Assembly (NCBI RefSeq): GCF_902499115.1
Contig: NZ_CABVPN010000003.1
Span: 62,001-126,000 of the forward strand
Reading direction: 5' to 3'
From: Burkholderia diffusa
GTDB taxonomy: Bacteria; Pseudomonadota; Gammaproteobacteria; Burkholderiales; Burkholderiaceae
Length of the DNA: 64,000 nt
Of this stretch, positions 34,533 through 42,851 are shown piece after piece. How positions within the stretch are numbered: position 1 is the stretch's first letter; the number at the start of each line of letters is the position of its first letter. The notes under the pieces are model-generated. The model did no database searches, had not been told where the DNA came from, and was given only the letters and a program-made list of their open reading frames with translations. Made by a program: the position numbers and the translations under genes.

Positions 34533-35159
34533 ATGACCGATTCGAACTACCACTATTACGAACCGTCGCAAGGCCACGGGCTGCCGCACGACCCGCTGAA
34601 CGCAATCGTGGGTCCGCGCCCGATCGGCTGGATTTCATCCCGAGGCGCCGACGGCACGCTGAACCTCGCGCCGTACAGCTTCTTCAACGCGTTCAACTAT
34701 CGTCCGCCGATCATCGGCTTTTCGAGCACCGCCGCGAAGGACAGCCTGCGCAACGTGCAGGAAACCGGCGAGTTCGTCTGGAACCTCGCGACGCGCGACC
34801 TTGCCGAGCGGATGAACCAGACCTGTGCCGCGGTGCCGTATGGCGTCAACGAATTCGAACTCGGCGGCCTGACCGCGATTGCGTCGCGCCTCGTCGACGT
34901 GCCGCGCGTGGCGGAAAGTGGCGTGAACTTCGAATGCAAGGTGACCGACGTGATCCGGCTGCGCGATCACCGCGGCGTCGAGACACCGGCGACGCTGGTG
35001 CTCGGCGAGGTCATCGCCGTGCATATCCGTCATGACCTGCTGAAGGACGGCATCTTCGACACGTTCGGCGCGGGCATCATCCTGCGCGCCGGCGGCCCAT
35101 CGGCCTACGTGCACGTGACGCCCGGCAGCCGCTTCGACATCGCGCGCCCCGACGCGTGA
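34533..35159 (+). CDS. Flavin reductase family protein (DIM6/NTAB type)
   Basis: The start MTDSNYHYYEPSQGHGLPHD gives 208 residues. The FMN-binding split-barrel signature PLNAIVGPRPIGWISSRGADGTLNLAPYSFFNAF (two adjoining stretches) is followed by IGFSSTAAKDSLRNVQETGEF and VWNLATRDLAERMNQTCA, all typical of this family. Members reduce flavins or act directly as FMN oxidoreductases supplying two-component monooxygenases. No oxygenase lies next to it, so the partner is unknown. A terminator follows. Confidence 0.88.
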   Translation: MTDSNYHYYEPSQGHGLPHDPLNAIVGPRPIGWISSRGADGTLNLAPYSFFNAFNYRPPIIGFSSTAAKDSLRNVQETGEFVWNLATRDLAERMNQTCAAVPYGVNEFELGGLTAIASRLVDVPRVAESGVNFECKVTDVIRLRDHRGVETPATLVLGEVIAVHIRHDLLKDGIFDTFGAGIILRAGGPSAYVHVTPGSRFDIARPDA

Positions 35160-35224
35160 TTCATCGCCCGCCGGGGCCAGCCGGCCAGCCGGCCAAGCTG
35201 GCGCGCAAGCGCCCCGACGCACCG

Positions 35225-35262
35225 AGACCCCGCCGGGATCCAGGATTTCGCGGGGTCTTTTG
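35225..35262 (+). terminator. Rho-independent terminator after the flavin reductase gene
   Basis: AGACCCCGC (35225-35233) and GCGGGGTCT (35250-35258) form a 9-bp stem followed by TTTTG. The remaining 308 bases up to the bkd start (35263-35570) show no supported gene; they should contain the bkd promoter, with ACAAT near 35548 as a weak -10 candidate. Confidence 0.75.
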
Positions 35263-35570
35263 CTTCGTATCGTCCGATATGACCGCGGTGTGCCGATCGG
35301 TCCGGCCTCGATACGCACGCTCCACCGGCCGTTGACGCAGCGCAGCACGGGCGGCGCGCGTTCACGCCGCCGCCAGCATCGATCGTCCATCGACCCCGCC
35401 ATGGCAAATCTGCTCACCCGCAACGAGCGGGTTGGCCATCGACGTTTCGCGCCATAAGGCATAAATTTCCAAGGTTGGCGCGCTTACCCGTGCGCCAGCT
35501 CGCGCGTGAGCCGGCAACCGGCCGCGCGTTTCCATCAGCGTGAGACACAATCGAGCGTGGAGACGACACG

Positions 35571-36803
35571 ATGAGCCTGTCAGAGCCATTGCGTCTGCAT
35601 GTGCCGGAGCCCACCGGGCGTCCGGGCTGCAAGACGGATTTTTCCTATCTGCATCTATCGCCGGCAGGCGCGGTTCGCCGCCCGCCGATCGACGTTGCGC
35701 CGGCGGATACCGCCCATCTCGCCCGCAGCCTGGTGCGCGTGCTCGACGACCACGGCGAAGCCCTCGGCCCGTGGGCGCCGGACCTCGACGATGCGCGCCT
35801 GATCGCGGGTATGCGAGCGATGCTCAAGACCCGCATCTTCGACGCGCGCATGATGATCGCGCAGCGTCAGAAGAAAATCTCCTTCTACATGGTGAGCCTC
35901 GGCGAAGAGGCGATCGGCGCCGCGCATGCGATGGCGCTGCGTCATGGCGACATGTGCTTCCCGACTTACCGCCAGCAAAGCATCCTGATTGCGCGCGACG
36001 TATCGCTCGAACGGATGATCTGCCAGTTGATGTCGAACGAAGGCGATCCGCTGAAGGGGCGCCAGCTTCCGGTCATGTATTCGGACCGCGAAGCCGGCTT
36101 CTTCTCGATCTCGGGCAATCTGGCGACGCAGTTCATCCAGGCGGTCGGCTGGGCGATGGCGTCGGCGATCAAGGGCGACACGAAGATCTCGTCCGCATGG
36201 ATCGGCGACGGCGCGACCGCGGAATCCGACTTTCACACCGCGCTGACGTTCGCGCACGTGTATCGCGCGCCGGTCGTGCTGAACGTCGTCAACAACCAGT
36301 GGGCGATCTCGACGTTCCAGGCGATCGCGGGCGGCGAGGGCACGACGTTCGCCGGGCGCGGCGTCGGCTGCGGCATCGCTTCGCTGCGCGTCGACGGCAA
36401 CGACTTCCTCGCGATCTACGCGGCATCGACCTGGGCGGCCGAACGCGCGCGCCGCAATCTCGGCCCGACGCTGATCGAGTGGGTGACCTATCGCGCCGGC
36501 GCGCACTCGACGTCGGACGATCCGACCAAATACCGGCCGAGCGACGACTGGGCACATTTTCCGCTCGGCGATCCGATCGCCCGCTTCAAGCAGCACCTGA
36601 TCGCGAAGGGCATCTGGTCGGACAGCGCGCACGACGCGCTCACGGCCGAGCTGGAGGCCGAGGTGATGGCCGCGCAGAAGGAAGCGGAGAAGTTCGGGAC
36701 GCTGGCCGACGACCGGATTCCGTCGCCGGCCTCGATGTTCGACGACGTGTACAAGGAGCTGCCCGCGCATCTGCGCCGTCAGCGCCAGGAACTGGGAGCC
36801 TGA
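35571..36803 (+). CDS. bkdA1: Branched-chain 2-oxoacid dehydrogenase E1 alpha
   Basis: A 410-residue thiamine-diphosphate enzyme subunit. The first part is family-typical (TGRPGCKTDFSYLHLSPAG, as in Pseudomonas BkdA1). The ThDP motif begins at WIGDGATAESDFHTALTFAH and ends NVVNNQWAIS, with the GDG-N-NN spacing intact. The phosphorylation-loop equivalent YRAGAHSTSDDPTKYRP is present. It decarboxylates 2-oxo acids from valine, leucine and isoleucine. It is the first gene of a tight bkdA1-bkdA2-bkdB-lpdV operon. Confidence 0.95.
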   Translation: MSLSEPLRLHVPEPTGRPGCKTDFSYLHLSPAGAVRRPPIDVAPADTAHLARSLVRVLDDHGEALGPWAPDLDDARLIAGMRAMLKTRIFDARMMIAQRQKKISFYMVSLGEEAIGAAHAMALRHGDMCFPTYRQQSILIARDVSLERMICQLMSNEGDPLKGRQLPVMYSDREAGFFSISGNLATQFIQAVGWAMASAIKGDTKISSAWIGDGATAESDFHTALTFAHVYRAPVVLNVVNNQWAISTFQAIAGGEGTTFAGRGVGCGIASLRVDGNDFLAIYAASTWAAERARRNLGPTLIEWVTYRAGAHSTSDDPTKYRPSDDWAHFPLGDPIARFKQHLIAKGIWSDSAHDALTAELEAEVMAAQKEAEKFGTLADDRIPSPASMFDDVYKELPAHLRRQRQELGA

Positions 36804-36805
36804 TC

Positions 36806-37849
36806 ATGGCGCAACATGAAACGACGACGTCATCGGCGCAGCCGATGACGATGATCCAGGCGCTGCGCTCCGCGATGGACGTGATGCTCGGCCGAGACGA
36901 CGACGTGGTCGTGTTCGGGCAGGACGTCGGCTACTTCGGCGGCGTGTTCCGCTGCACCGAGGGGCTGCAGGCCAAGTACGGCAAGTCGCGCGTGTTCGAT
37001 GCGCCGATCTCGGAAGGCGGGATCGTCGGCGCCGCGGTCGGGATGGGGGCGTATGGATTGCGGCCGGTCTGCGAGATCCAGTTCGCGGACTACTTCTATC
37101 CGGCGTCCGACCAGATCGTGTCGGAAGGCGCGCGGCTGCGCTACCGCTCCGCGGGCCAGTTCACGGCGCCGATGACGATCCGGATGCCGTGCGGCGGCGG
37201 CATCTACGGCGGCCAGACGCACAGCCAGAGCCCGGAGGCGATGTTCACGCAGGTCTGCGGATTGCGTACGGTGATGCCGTCGAATCCGTACGACGCGAAA
37301 GGACTCCTGATCGCCTCGATCGAGAACGACGATCCGGTGATCTTCCTCGAACCGAAACGCCTGTACAACGGGCCGTTCGACGGCCATCACGAGCGTCCCG
37401 TCACGTCGTGGCTCAAGCATCCGGGCAGCGCGGTGCCGGAAGGCTATTACACGGTGCCGCTCGATACGGCTGCCGTCGTGCGGCCCGGCAACGACTTGAC
37501 GGTGCTGACGTACGGCACGACCGTGCACGTGTCGCTGGCCGCCGCCGAGGAGACCGGCATCGATGCGGAAGTGATCGACCTGCGCACGCTGTGGCCGGTC
37601 GATCTCGACACGATCGTCGCGTCGGTGCGCAAGACCGGCCGCTGCGTGGTGGTGCACGAAGCGACGCGCACCTGCGGCTACGGCGCGGAACTGGTGTCGC
37701 TCGTCCAGGAGCACTGCTTCTACCATCTGGAAGCGCCGATCGAGCGGACGACCGGCTGGGACACGCCGTATCCGCACGCGCAGGAATGGGCGTATTTCCC
37801 CGGCCCGGCGCGGGTCGGCGAAGCGTTGCGACGCGTGATGGAGGCCTGA
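36806..37849 (+). CDS. bkdA2: Branched-chain 2-oxoacid dehydrogenase E1 beta
   Basis: The start MAQHETTTSSAQPMTMIQAL, 2 bp after the bkdA1 stop, gives 347 residues; an upstream extension within bkdA1 is rejected. Conserved blocks are VFGQDVGYFGGVFRCTEGLQ, VFDAPISEGGIVGAAVGMGA, EIQFADYFYPASDQIVSEGA and CVVVHEATRTCGYGAEL. It forms the alpha2-beta2 E1 component that transfers the acyl group to lipoyl-E2. Confidence 0.95.
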   Translation: MAQHETTTSSAQPMTMIQALRSAMDVMLGRDDDVVVFGQDVGYFGGVFRCTEGLQAKYGKSRVFDAPISEGGIVGAAVGMGAYGLRPVCEIQFADYFYPASDQIVSEGARLRYRSAGQFTAPMTIRMPCGGGIYGGQTHSQSPEAMFTQVCGLRTVMPSNPYDAKGLLIASIENDDPVIFLEPKRLYNGPFDGHHERPVTSWLKHPGSAVPEGYYTVPLDTAAVVRPGNDLTVLTYGTTVHVSLAAAEETGIDAEVIDLRTLWPVDLDTIVASVRKTGRCVVVHEATRTCGYGAELVSLVQEHCFYHLEAPIERTTGWDTPYPHAQEWAYFPGPARVGEALRRVMEA

Positions 37850-37850
37850 G

Positions 37851-39188
37851 ATGGGGATTCATGTCATCAAGATGCCGGATATCGGCGAAGGGATTGCCGA
37901 GGTCGAGCTGGTGGCCTGGCACGTGCAACCGGGGCAGACGATCGCCGAAGACCAGCCGCTCGCCGATGTGATGACCGACAAGGCGGCGGTGGAGATTCCG
38001 TCGCCGGTGGCCGGCAAGGTGCTGGAGCTTGGCGGGCGAATCGGCGAGATGATGGCGGTCGGCAGCGAGTTGATCCGTCTCGAAGTCGAAGGCGACGGCA
38101 ACCTGAAGCCGGGCGCGAAGGCGCGCGATGCCGGCGCGGAGGTGACGCGGCCTCCGGCGGCGGTCGATGTGCGTGCGGAGACGTCGTCCATCGCTGAGGG
38201 ATCCGAAACACATGCGTCACCGACGGCGCCGCCGCCTGCCGCGTCCCGCGTGCCGGCCGAGCCGGGCCGCGCGGAACACGCGGTGCCGCCGCGCGTGGCG
38301 CTCGCGCCGGGCGAACGGCCGCTCGCGTCGCCGGCGGTGCGCCAGCGCGCATGGGACATGGGCATCGAGCTGCGCTACGTGCGCGGCACCGGCGAAGCCG
38401 GGCGGATCCTGCATGCGGACCTCGATGCGTACGCACGCACGGGCGGCGGCGCGCCGCGCGGATCCCAGGCGCGCGGCTACGACGAGCGCAACGACGAAAC
38501 CGACGTGCCGGTGATCGGCCTGCGGCGCGCGATCGCGCGCAAGATGCAGGAAGCGAAGCGCCGCATTCCGCACTTCAGCTACGTCGAGGAGCTCGACGTC
38601 ACCGAGCTCGAATCGCTGCGCGCCGAGCTGAACCGGCGCCACGGCGACACGCGCGGCCGGCTCACGCCGCTGCCGCTGCTGATTCGCGCGATGGTGATCG
38701 CGCTGCGCGACTTCCCGCAGATCAACGCGCGCTACGACGACGAAGCCGGTGTGGTCACGCGCTACGGCGCGGTGCACGTGGGCGTCGCGACGCAGACGGA
38801 CGGCGGTCTCACGGTGCCGGTCCTGCGTCACGCGGAAGCGCGCGACGTGTGGTCGATCTCGGCGGAAATCGCGCGGCTCGCCGACGCGGTGCGCGCGAAC
38901 CGCGCGCAGCGCGACGAACTGACCGGCTCGACGATCACGATCTCGAGCCTCGGCGCACTCGGCGGCATCGTGTCGACGCCGGTCATCAATCATCCCGAGG
39001 TCGCAATCGTCGGCGTGAACCGGATCGTCGAGCGGCCGATGATCCGCGACGGCGCGATCGTCGCGCGCAAGATGATGAACCTGTCGTCGTCGTTCGACCA
39101 TCGCGTCGTCGACGGCGCGGATGCGGCCGAATTCATCCAGGCCGTGCGCGGGTTGCTCGAGCGTCCGGCGCTGCTGTTCGTGGAGTGA
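37851..39188 (+). CDS. bkdB: Branched-chain 2-oxoacid dehydrogenase E2 (lipoyl acyltransferase)
   Basis: A 445-residue protein that starts 1 bp after the bkdA2 stop. The N-terminal lipoyl domain carries the lipoylated Lys44 in DVMTDKAAVEIP. A Pro/Ala-rich linker follows, then an E3-binding domain (LASPAVRQRAWDMGIELRYVRGTGEAGRILHADLDAYA in two adjoining stretches) and the catalytic core. The core ends in SSSFDHRVVDGADAAEFI, whose HxxxDG is the active site. It transfers branched acyl groups to CoA and forms the core of the complex. Confidence 0.95.
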   Translation: MGIHVIKMPDIGEGIAEVELVAWHVQPGQTIAEDQPLADVMTDKAAVEIPSPVAGKVLELGGRIGEMMAVGSELIRLEVEGDGNLKPGAKARDAGAEVTRPPAAVDVRAETSSIAEGSETHASPTAPPPAASRVPAEPGRAEHAVPPRVALAPGERPLASPAVRQRAWDMGIELRYVRGTGEAGRILHADLDAYARTGGGAPRGSQARGYDERNDETDVPVIGLRRAIARKMQEAKRRIPHFSYVEELDVTELESLRAELNRRHGDTRGRLTPLPLLIRAMVIALRDFPQINARYDDEAGVVTRYGAVHVGVATQTDGGLTVPVLRHAEARDVWSISAEIARLADAVRANRAQRDELTGSTITISSLGALGGIVSTPVINHPEVAIVGVNRIVERPMIRDGAIVARKMMNLSSSFDHRVVDGADAAEFIQAVRGLLERPALLFVE

Positions 39189-39193
39189 GCGCG

Positions 39194-40585
39194 ATGAAGA
39201 ACGAACACACCACGTTGCTCGTGATCGGCGGCGGGCCGGGCGGTTACGTCGCTGCGATTCGCGCGGGGCAGCTCGGCATTCCGACGGTGCTGGTCGAGCG
39301 CGAACGGCTCGGCGGCACGTGCCTGAATATCGGCTGCATTCCGTCGAAGGCGCTGATCCATGTCGCCGATGCGTTCGAGCAGGCGTGCGGGCAGGCCGGC
39401 GAGGGGATGCTCGGGATTCGCGTGCGCACGCCGGAGATCGACATCGCGAAAAGCGTCGCGTGGAAGGACGGCATCGTCGAGCGGCTCACGCGCGGCGTCG
39501 GCGCGCTGCTGAAGAAGCACGGCGTGCGCGTGTTGCACGGCGATGCGCGCGTCGTCGACGGCAAGACGGTCGACGTCGTGGCCGGCGACCACACGACGCG
39601 GATCGCATGCGAGCACCTGTTGCTCGCGTCGGGTTCGGAACCGGTCGCGCTGCCGTCGATGCCGTTCGGCGGCCACGTCGTGTCGTCGACCCAGGCGCTG
39701 TCGCCCGCGTCGTTGCCGAAGCGGCTGATCGTCGTCGGCGCCGGGTACATCGGGCTCGAACTCGGATTCGTCTATCGCAAGCTCGGCGTCGACGTCGGCA
39801 TCGTCGAGGTGGCCGAACGCGTGCTGCCCGCATACGACGCGGAACTCGCGAAGCCGGTCGCCGATTCGCTCGCGCGGCTCGGTGTCGGGCTCTGGCTGGG
39901 CCACAAGGTGCTGGGCCTCGCGAGCGACGGCGCGGTGCGCGTGCAGGCGCCCGACGGCGCGGAGAAGACGCTGCCGGCCGATCGCGTGCTGGTTGCGGTC
40001 GGCCGCCGGCCGCGCGTCGACGGCTTCGGGCTCGAATCGCTGCCGCTCGATCGCAATGGCCGCGCGCTGCGCATCGATGACGAATGCAGGACGTCGATGC
40101 GCAACGTATGGGCGATCGGCGACGTCGCCGGCGAGCCGATGCTCGCGCATCGCGCGATGGCGCAGGGCGAGATGGTGGCCGAGCTGATCGCCGGACGCCG
40201 CCGCAAGTTCACGCCGGCATCGATCCCGGCCGTGTGCTTCACCGATCCCGAGGTCGTCACGTCCGGCTGGTCGCCCGACGACGCGAAGGCGGCCGGCGTC
40301 GACTGCATCAGCGCGTCGTTCCCGTTCGCGGCGAACGGCCGCGCGATGACGCTGCAGGCGACCGATGGCTTCGTGCGCGTCGTCGCGCGGCGCGACACGC
40401 ATCTGATCGTCGGCTGGCAGGCGGTCGGGCGCGGTGTGTCGGAACTGGCCGCGGCGTTTTCGCAGTCGCTCGAGATGGGCGCGCGGCTCGAAGACATCGG
40501 AGGCACGATCCACGCGCATCCGACGCTCGGCGAAGCGATGCAGGAGGCGGCGTTGCGTGCGCTGGGGCATGCGTTGCATGTGTGA
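39194..40585 (+). CDS. lpdV: Dihydrolipoyl dehydrogenase E3 of the bkd complex
   Basis: The start MKNEHTTLLVIGGGPGGYVA gives 463 residues. It contains the FAD site GGGPGG, the redox disulfide GGTCLNIGCIPSK, the NAD-binding GAGYIGLELGFVYRKLG, RNVWAIGDVAGEPMLAH, and the C-terminal active-site segment with the His-Glu pair (TIHAHPTLGEAMQEA). It reoxidises dihydrolipoyl-E2 with NAD+. It is the last gene of the bkd operon and is followed by a terminator. Confidence 0.95.
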   Translation: MKNEHTTLLVIGGGPGGYVAAIRAGQLGIPTVLVERERLGGTCLNIGCIPSKALIHVADAFEQACGQAGEGMLGIRVRTPEIDIAKSVAWKDGIVERLTRGVGALLKKHGVRVLHGDARVVDGKTVDVVAGDHTTRIACEHLLLASGSEPVALPSMPFGGHVVSSTQALSPASLPKRLIVVGAGYIGLELGFVYRKLGVDVGIVEVAERVLPAYDAELAKPVADSLARLGVGLWLGHKVLGLASDGAVRVQAPDGAEKTLPADRVLVAVGRRPRVDGFGLESLPLDRNGRALRIDDECRTSMRNVWAIGDVAGEPMLAHRAMAQGEMVAELIAGRRRKFTPASIPAVCFTDPEVVTSGWSPDDAKAAGVDCISASFPFAANGRAMTLQATDGFVRVVARRDTHLIVGWQAVGRGVSELAAAFSQSLEMGARLEDIGGTIHAHPTLGEAMQEAALRALGHALHV

Positions 40586-40612
40586 TCTCCGCGTCGTTGC
40601 TCATATCGATCG

Positions 40613-40638
40613 AAGCCCCGCCACGGCGGGGCTTTTTT
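40613..40638 (+). terminator. Rho-independent terminator of the bkd operon
   Basis: AGCCCCGCC (40614-40622) and GGCGGGGCT (40625-40633) pair almost head to head and are followed by TTTTTTG, 28 bp after the lpdV stop. Confidence 0.85.
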
Positions 40639-40673
40639 GTGTGCGCGGGTTACGCACACGGCCGTTCGACCGT

Positions 40674-40944
40674 CCACCGCAGCTGAAGAGCATCGCGACG
40701 CTGCTGAACACGAGCGAGCACAGGCTCACGCGCCGGCTGCAGGAAGAGGGCGCATGCTTCGGCGACATCTCGAATGCGGTGCGCAAGACGCGCGCGCAGG
40801 CGCTGGTCGCCGAAGGGCGGTTGTCGATCAAGGAAAATCGCGGCGGAACTGGGGTTCAGCGACATGTCGCCGTTCTCGCAGGCGCACAAGCGCTGGACCA
40901 GCGTCGCGCCGAGCGTGTCGTGGCTGGCGGGAACGCGCTCGTAG
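40674..40944 (+). pseudogene. C-terminal fragment of an AraC-family regulator, frameshifted
   Basis: One frame reads LKSIATLLNTSEHRLTRRLQ, EEGACFGDISNAVRKTRAQA and LSIKE, the AraC HTH region. Translation then breaks, and the next frame continues as ELGFSDMSPFSQAHKRWTSV and ends in a stop at 40942. One additional A in the run near 40834-40837 accounts for the break (GAAAATCGC where GAAATCGC would encode EIA). The ligand-binding N-terminal domain is missing, so the gene is a decayed remnant even without the frameshift. Confidence 0.75.
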
Positions 40945-41039
40945 CGGGCGGGATGCGGGTTGCGGTTGACCCTCCCGCGCGGACCGTTCATCGTGTCGGT
41001 TCCACGCCGATTCACCGGCCCCACACGGAATGACTTGCC

Positions 41040-41669
41040 ATGAAACTGTTGCTCGTCGGCGCGACCGGACTCGTCGGGCGTCACGTCCTTGAAGCCGCGC
41101 TGGCCGATGCGCGGGTGGACCAGGTCGTCGTGCTCGCGCGCCGGACGTTGTCGCCGCATCCGAAGATGCGCGCGCTGGAGGTCGACTTCGATCATCTGCC
41201 CGAGGCGGCCGACTGGTGGCAGGCCGACGCGGTGATCTGCACGCTCGGCACCACGATGCGCGTCGCGGGCTCGCAGGCCGCATTTCGACGCGTCGATCAC
41301 GACTATCCGCTCGCTGTCGCGCATCTCGCGCATCGGTCCGGCACGCCGACCTACGTGCTGAATTCCGCGCTCGGCGCCGATCCGGGCTCGCGCATCTTCT
41401 ACAACCGCGTGAAGGGCGAGGTCGAGCGCGCGCTCGCGGGCATCGGGTTCGCGTCGCTTACCTGCGTGCGACCGGGCCTGATCGGCGGCAGCCGCGACGA
41501 ATTCCGGTTCGGCGAACGGATGCTGGTGCTTGCGTTGAGCGTCGCAGGGCCGCTGCTGCCGCGGAAGTGGCGCGTGAATCCCGCGCCGCGCATTGCCCGC
41601 GCGCTGCTCGACGCCGCGCTAGAGGCGCGCCCGGGCGTGCATGTGATCGGATCGGAGCGGTTGGCCTGA
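41040..41669 (+). CDS. NAD(P)-binding Rossmann-fold oxidoreductase (HTATIP2/YwnB-like)
   Basis: A 209-residue protein beginning MKLLLVGATGLVGRHVLEAAL, the glycine-rich NAD(P) site of the atypical short-chain dehydrogenase family. It also has the ADAVICTLGTTMRVAGS segment, a YNRVKGEVERAL block in which Tyr and Lys are spaced as YxxxK, and VRPGLIGGSR. Relatives include HTATIP2 and SDR_a5-like proteins of unknown substrate. It stands alone, following the AraC remnant. Confidence 0.8.
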   Translation: MKLLLVGATGLVGRHVLEAALADARVDQVVVLARRTLSPHPKMRALEVDFDHLPEAADWWQADAVICTLGTTMRVAGSQAAFRRVDHDYPLAVAHLAHRSGTPTYVLNSALGADPGSRIFYNRVKGEVERALAGIGFASLTCVRPGLIGGSRDEFRFGERMLVLALSVAGPLLPRKWRVNPAPRIARALLDAALEARPGVHVIGSERLA

Positions 41670-41859
41670 ACCGGAACGGGCGACGACGCGCTGCCGGCGG
41701 CACGGATGAACGAACGGACGGCCTGCGCCGGCTGTTCGCGCACGACGCCGTCGAGCGGGCCGAACTGCTGTAAGACTGTTTCGTCACACCACGCAATGGC
41801 GGACAAGTGGCTGCACGCTGACCTACGATGAAGACATCGCGTCCATCGTCTGCCCAATC

Positions 41860-42537
41860 GTGTGCACCCACTACCGCGCCCCTGATGAAGACCCGGGTAT
41901 CAGCGAGCTGAGGATCGGCATCGGCGACCTGTTTCGTCGCGCTCCGTGGGAGCCCGACGTCTATCCGGATTACGCGGCACCGATCGCGCGTGCCGACGGT
42001 GACGGCCTCGCGGTCGTTCGCGCGGTGTTCGGCTTCTGGCCGAAGTTCATGCAGCCCGAGCGTCTCGACGAGAACGGCCGTAAGCGAAAGAAGCTCGATA
42101 CGGTGAACGCGCGCGCGGAAACGATCGGTTCGTCGCGACTCTACGGCAACGCCTGGCGCAACGGCCAGCGCTGCCTGATTCCAGTGCGCTGGATCTTCGA
42201 GCCGTGCTACGAAACGGGCCGCAACGTATGGCACCGGATCGGTGTCGACGGCTGGCAACCGTGCTGCGTCGCCGGCCTCTGGCGGCGTTACGAAACCGCC
42301 GATGGCCATGAGTGCATCGGCATGACGATGCTCACGGTCAATGCCGACGATCATCCGGTGTTCGCGCGCATGCATCGGCCCGGCGACGAGAAGCGGGGCG
42401 TCGTGATCCTGCGTCGCGACGACTACGACGAATGGCTGCATGCGCGCGACGTCGAGGCTGCGCGGCGCATGCTGACGCTCCTTCCCGCCGGCGACATGGT
42501 CGCCGCATCCGATCAGGTGTCGCCCGCCGGCACCTGA
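41860..42537 (+). CDS. yedK: SRAP / HMCES-family protein (YedK-like abasic-site shield)
   Basis: A 225-residue protein. The GTG start at 41860 is favoured because the next codon is Cys; SRAP proteins need Cys2 exposed after Met removal to form the thiazolidine crosslink with abasic DNA. The N-terminus CTHY differs from the common CGR(F/Y). Other active-site blocks are present: LDTVNARAETIG (Asn), IPVRWIFEPCYE (Glu) and DDHPVFARMH (His). Upstream of it no clear LexA box was found. It is a standalone gene, 190 bp from its neighbour. Confidence 0.85.
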   Translation: MCTHYRAPDEDPGISELRIGIGDLFRRAPWEPDVYPDYAAPIARADGDGLAVVRAVFGFWPKFMQPERLDENGRKRKKLDTVNARAETIGSSRLYGNAWRNGQRCLIPVRWIFEPCYETGRNVWHRIGVDGWQPCCVAGLWRRYETADGHECIGMTMLTVNADDHPVFARMHRPGDEKRGVVILRRDDYDEWLHARDVEAARRMLTLLPAGDMVAASDQVSPAGT

Positions 42538-42659
42538 GGTTTCGTTTTCCCTGCATTTTTCATACGTTCAACTGACGCATCCGGCCGCCGGATGTGCTCG
42601 GCTTTCCCGGGCGATATGCAAAACTGCCAGACACCGGGTAATCACCGATATCAGCCATG

Positions 42660-42671
42660 TTGTATATACAA
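42660..42671. promoter_or_regulatory. TTGTATATACAA palindrome, HutC/GntR-like operator
   Basis: The perfect 12-bp palindrome TTGTATATACAA lies 180 bp upstream of the NCS1 permease start. One mismatched pair outside it is followed by two further matched pairs (AT...AT). The core is identical to that of the 18-bp palindrome before the proY-like gene at 2499. The 314-bp gap around it (42538-42851) contains no gene. Confidence 0.6.
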
Positions 42672-42851
42672 GATGATCCGCTGGCACTCTCGGCGCGGGT
42701 CGTGCCGGCTGCGCGCCCGCGTGCGGACCTTGCGTGGTGCGTGCCCCGGCGATCCACGGCGCGCCGCACCCGACGAGTCGAAGGGGCGGCTCGGCACGTT
42801 CCCCGTCTCGTCCAAACCATTTGCGATCCTCAGTATCCTGGAGATTTTCCC

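Noticed and set aside
41763..41859. A LexA box before the SRAP gene
   Set aside because: CTGTAAGACTGT occurs, but the required CTGT-N8-ACAG spacing and second half are missing.
42682..42697. A sigma-54 promoter (TGGCAC with GC at -12) just after the operator of the NCS1 permease
   Set aside because: The -24 hexamer and the GG-N10-GC spacing fit, but the -12 lacks the TT before GC. The match is too weak to annotate in GC-rich DNA.
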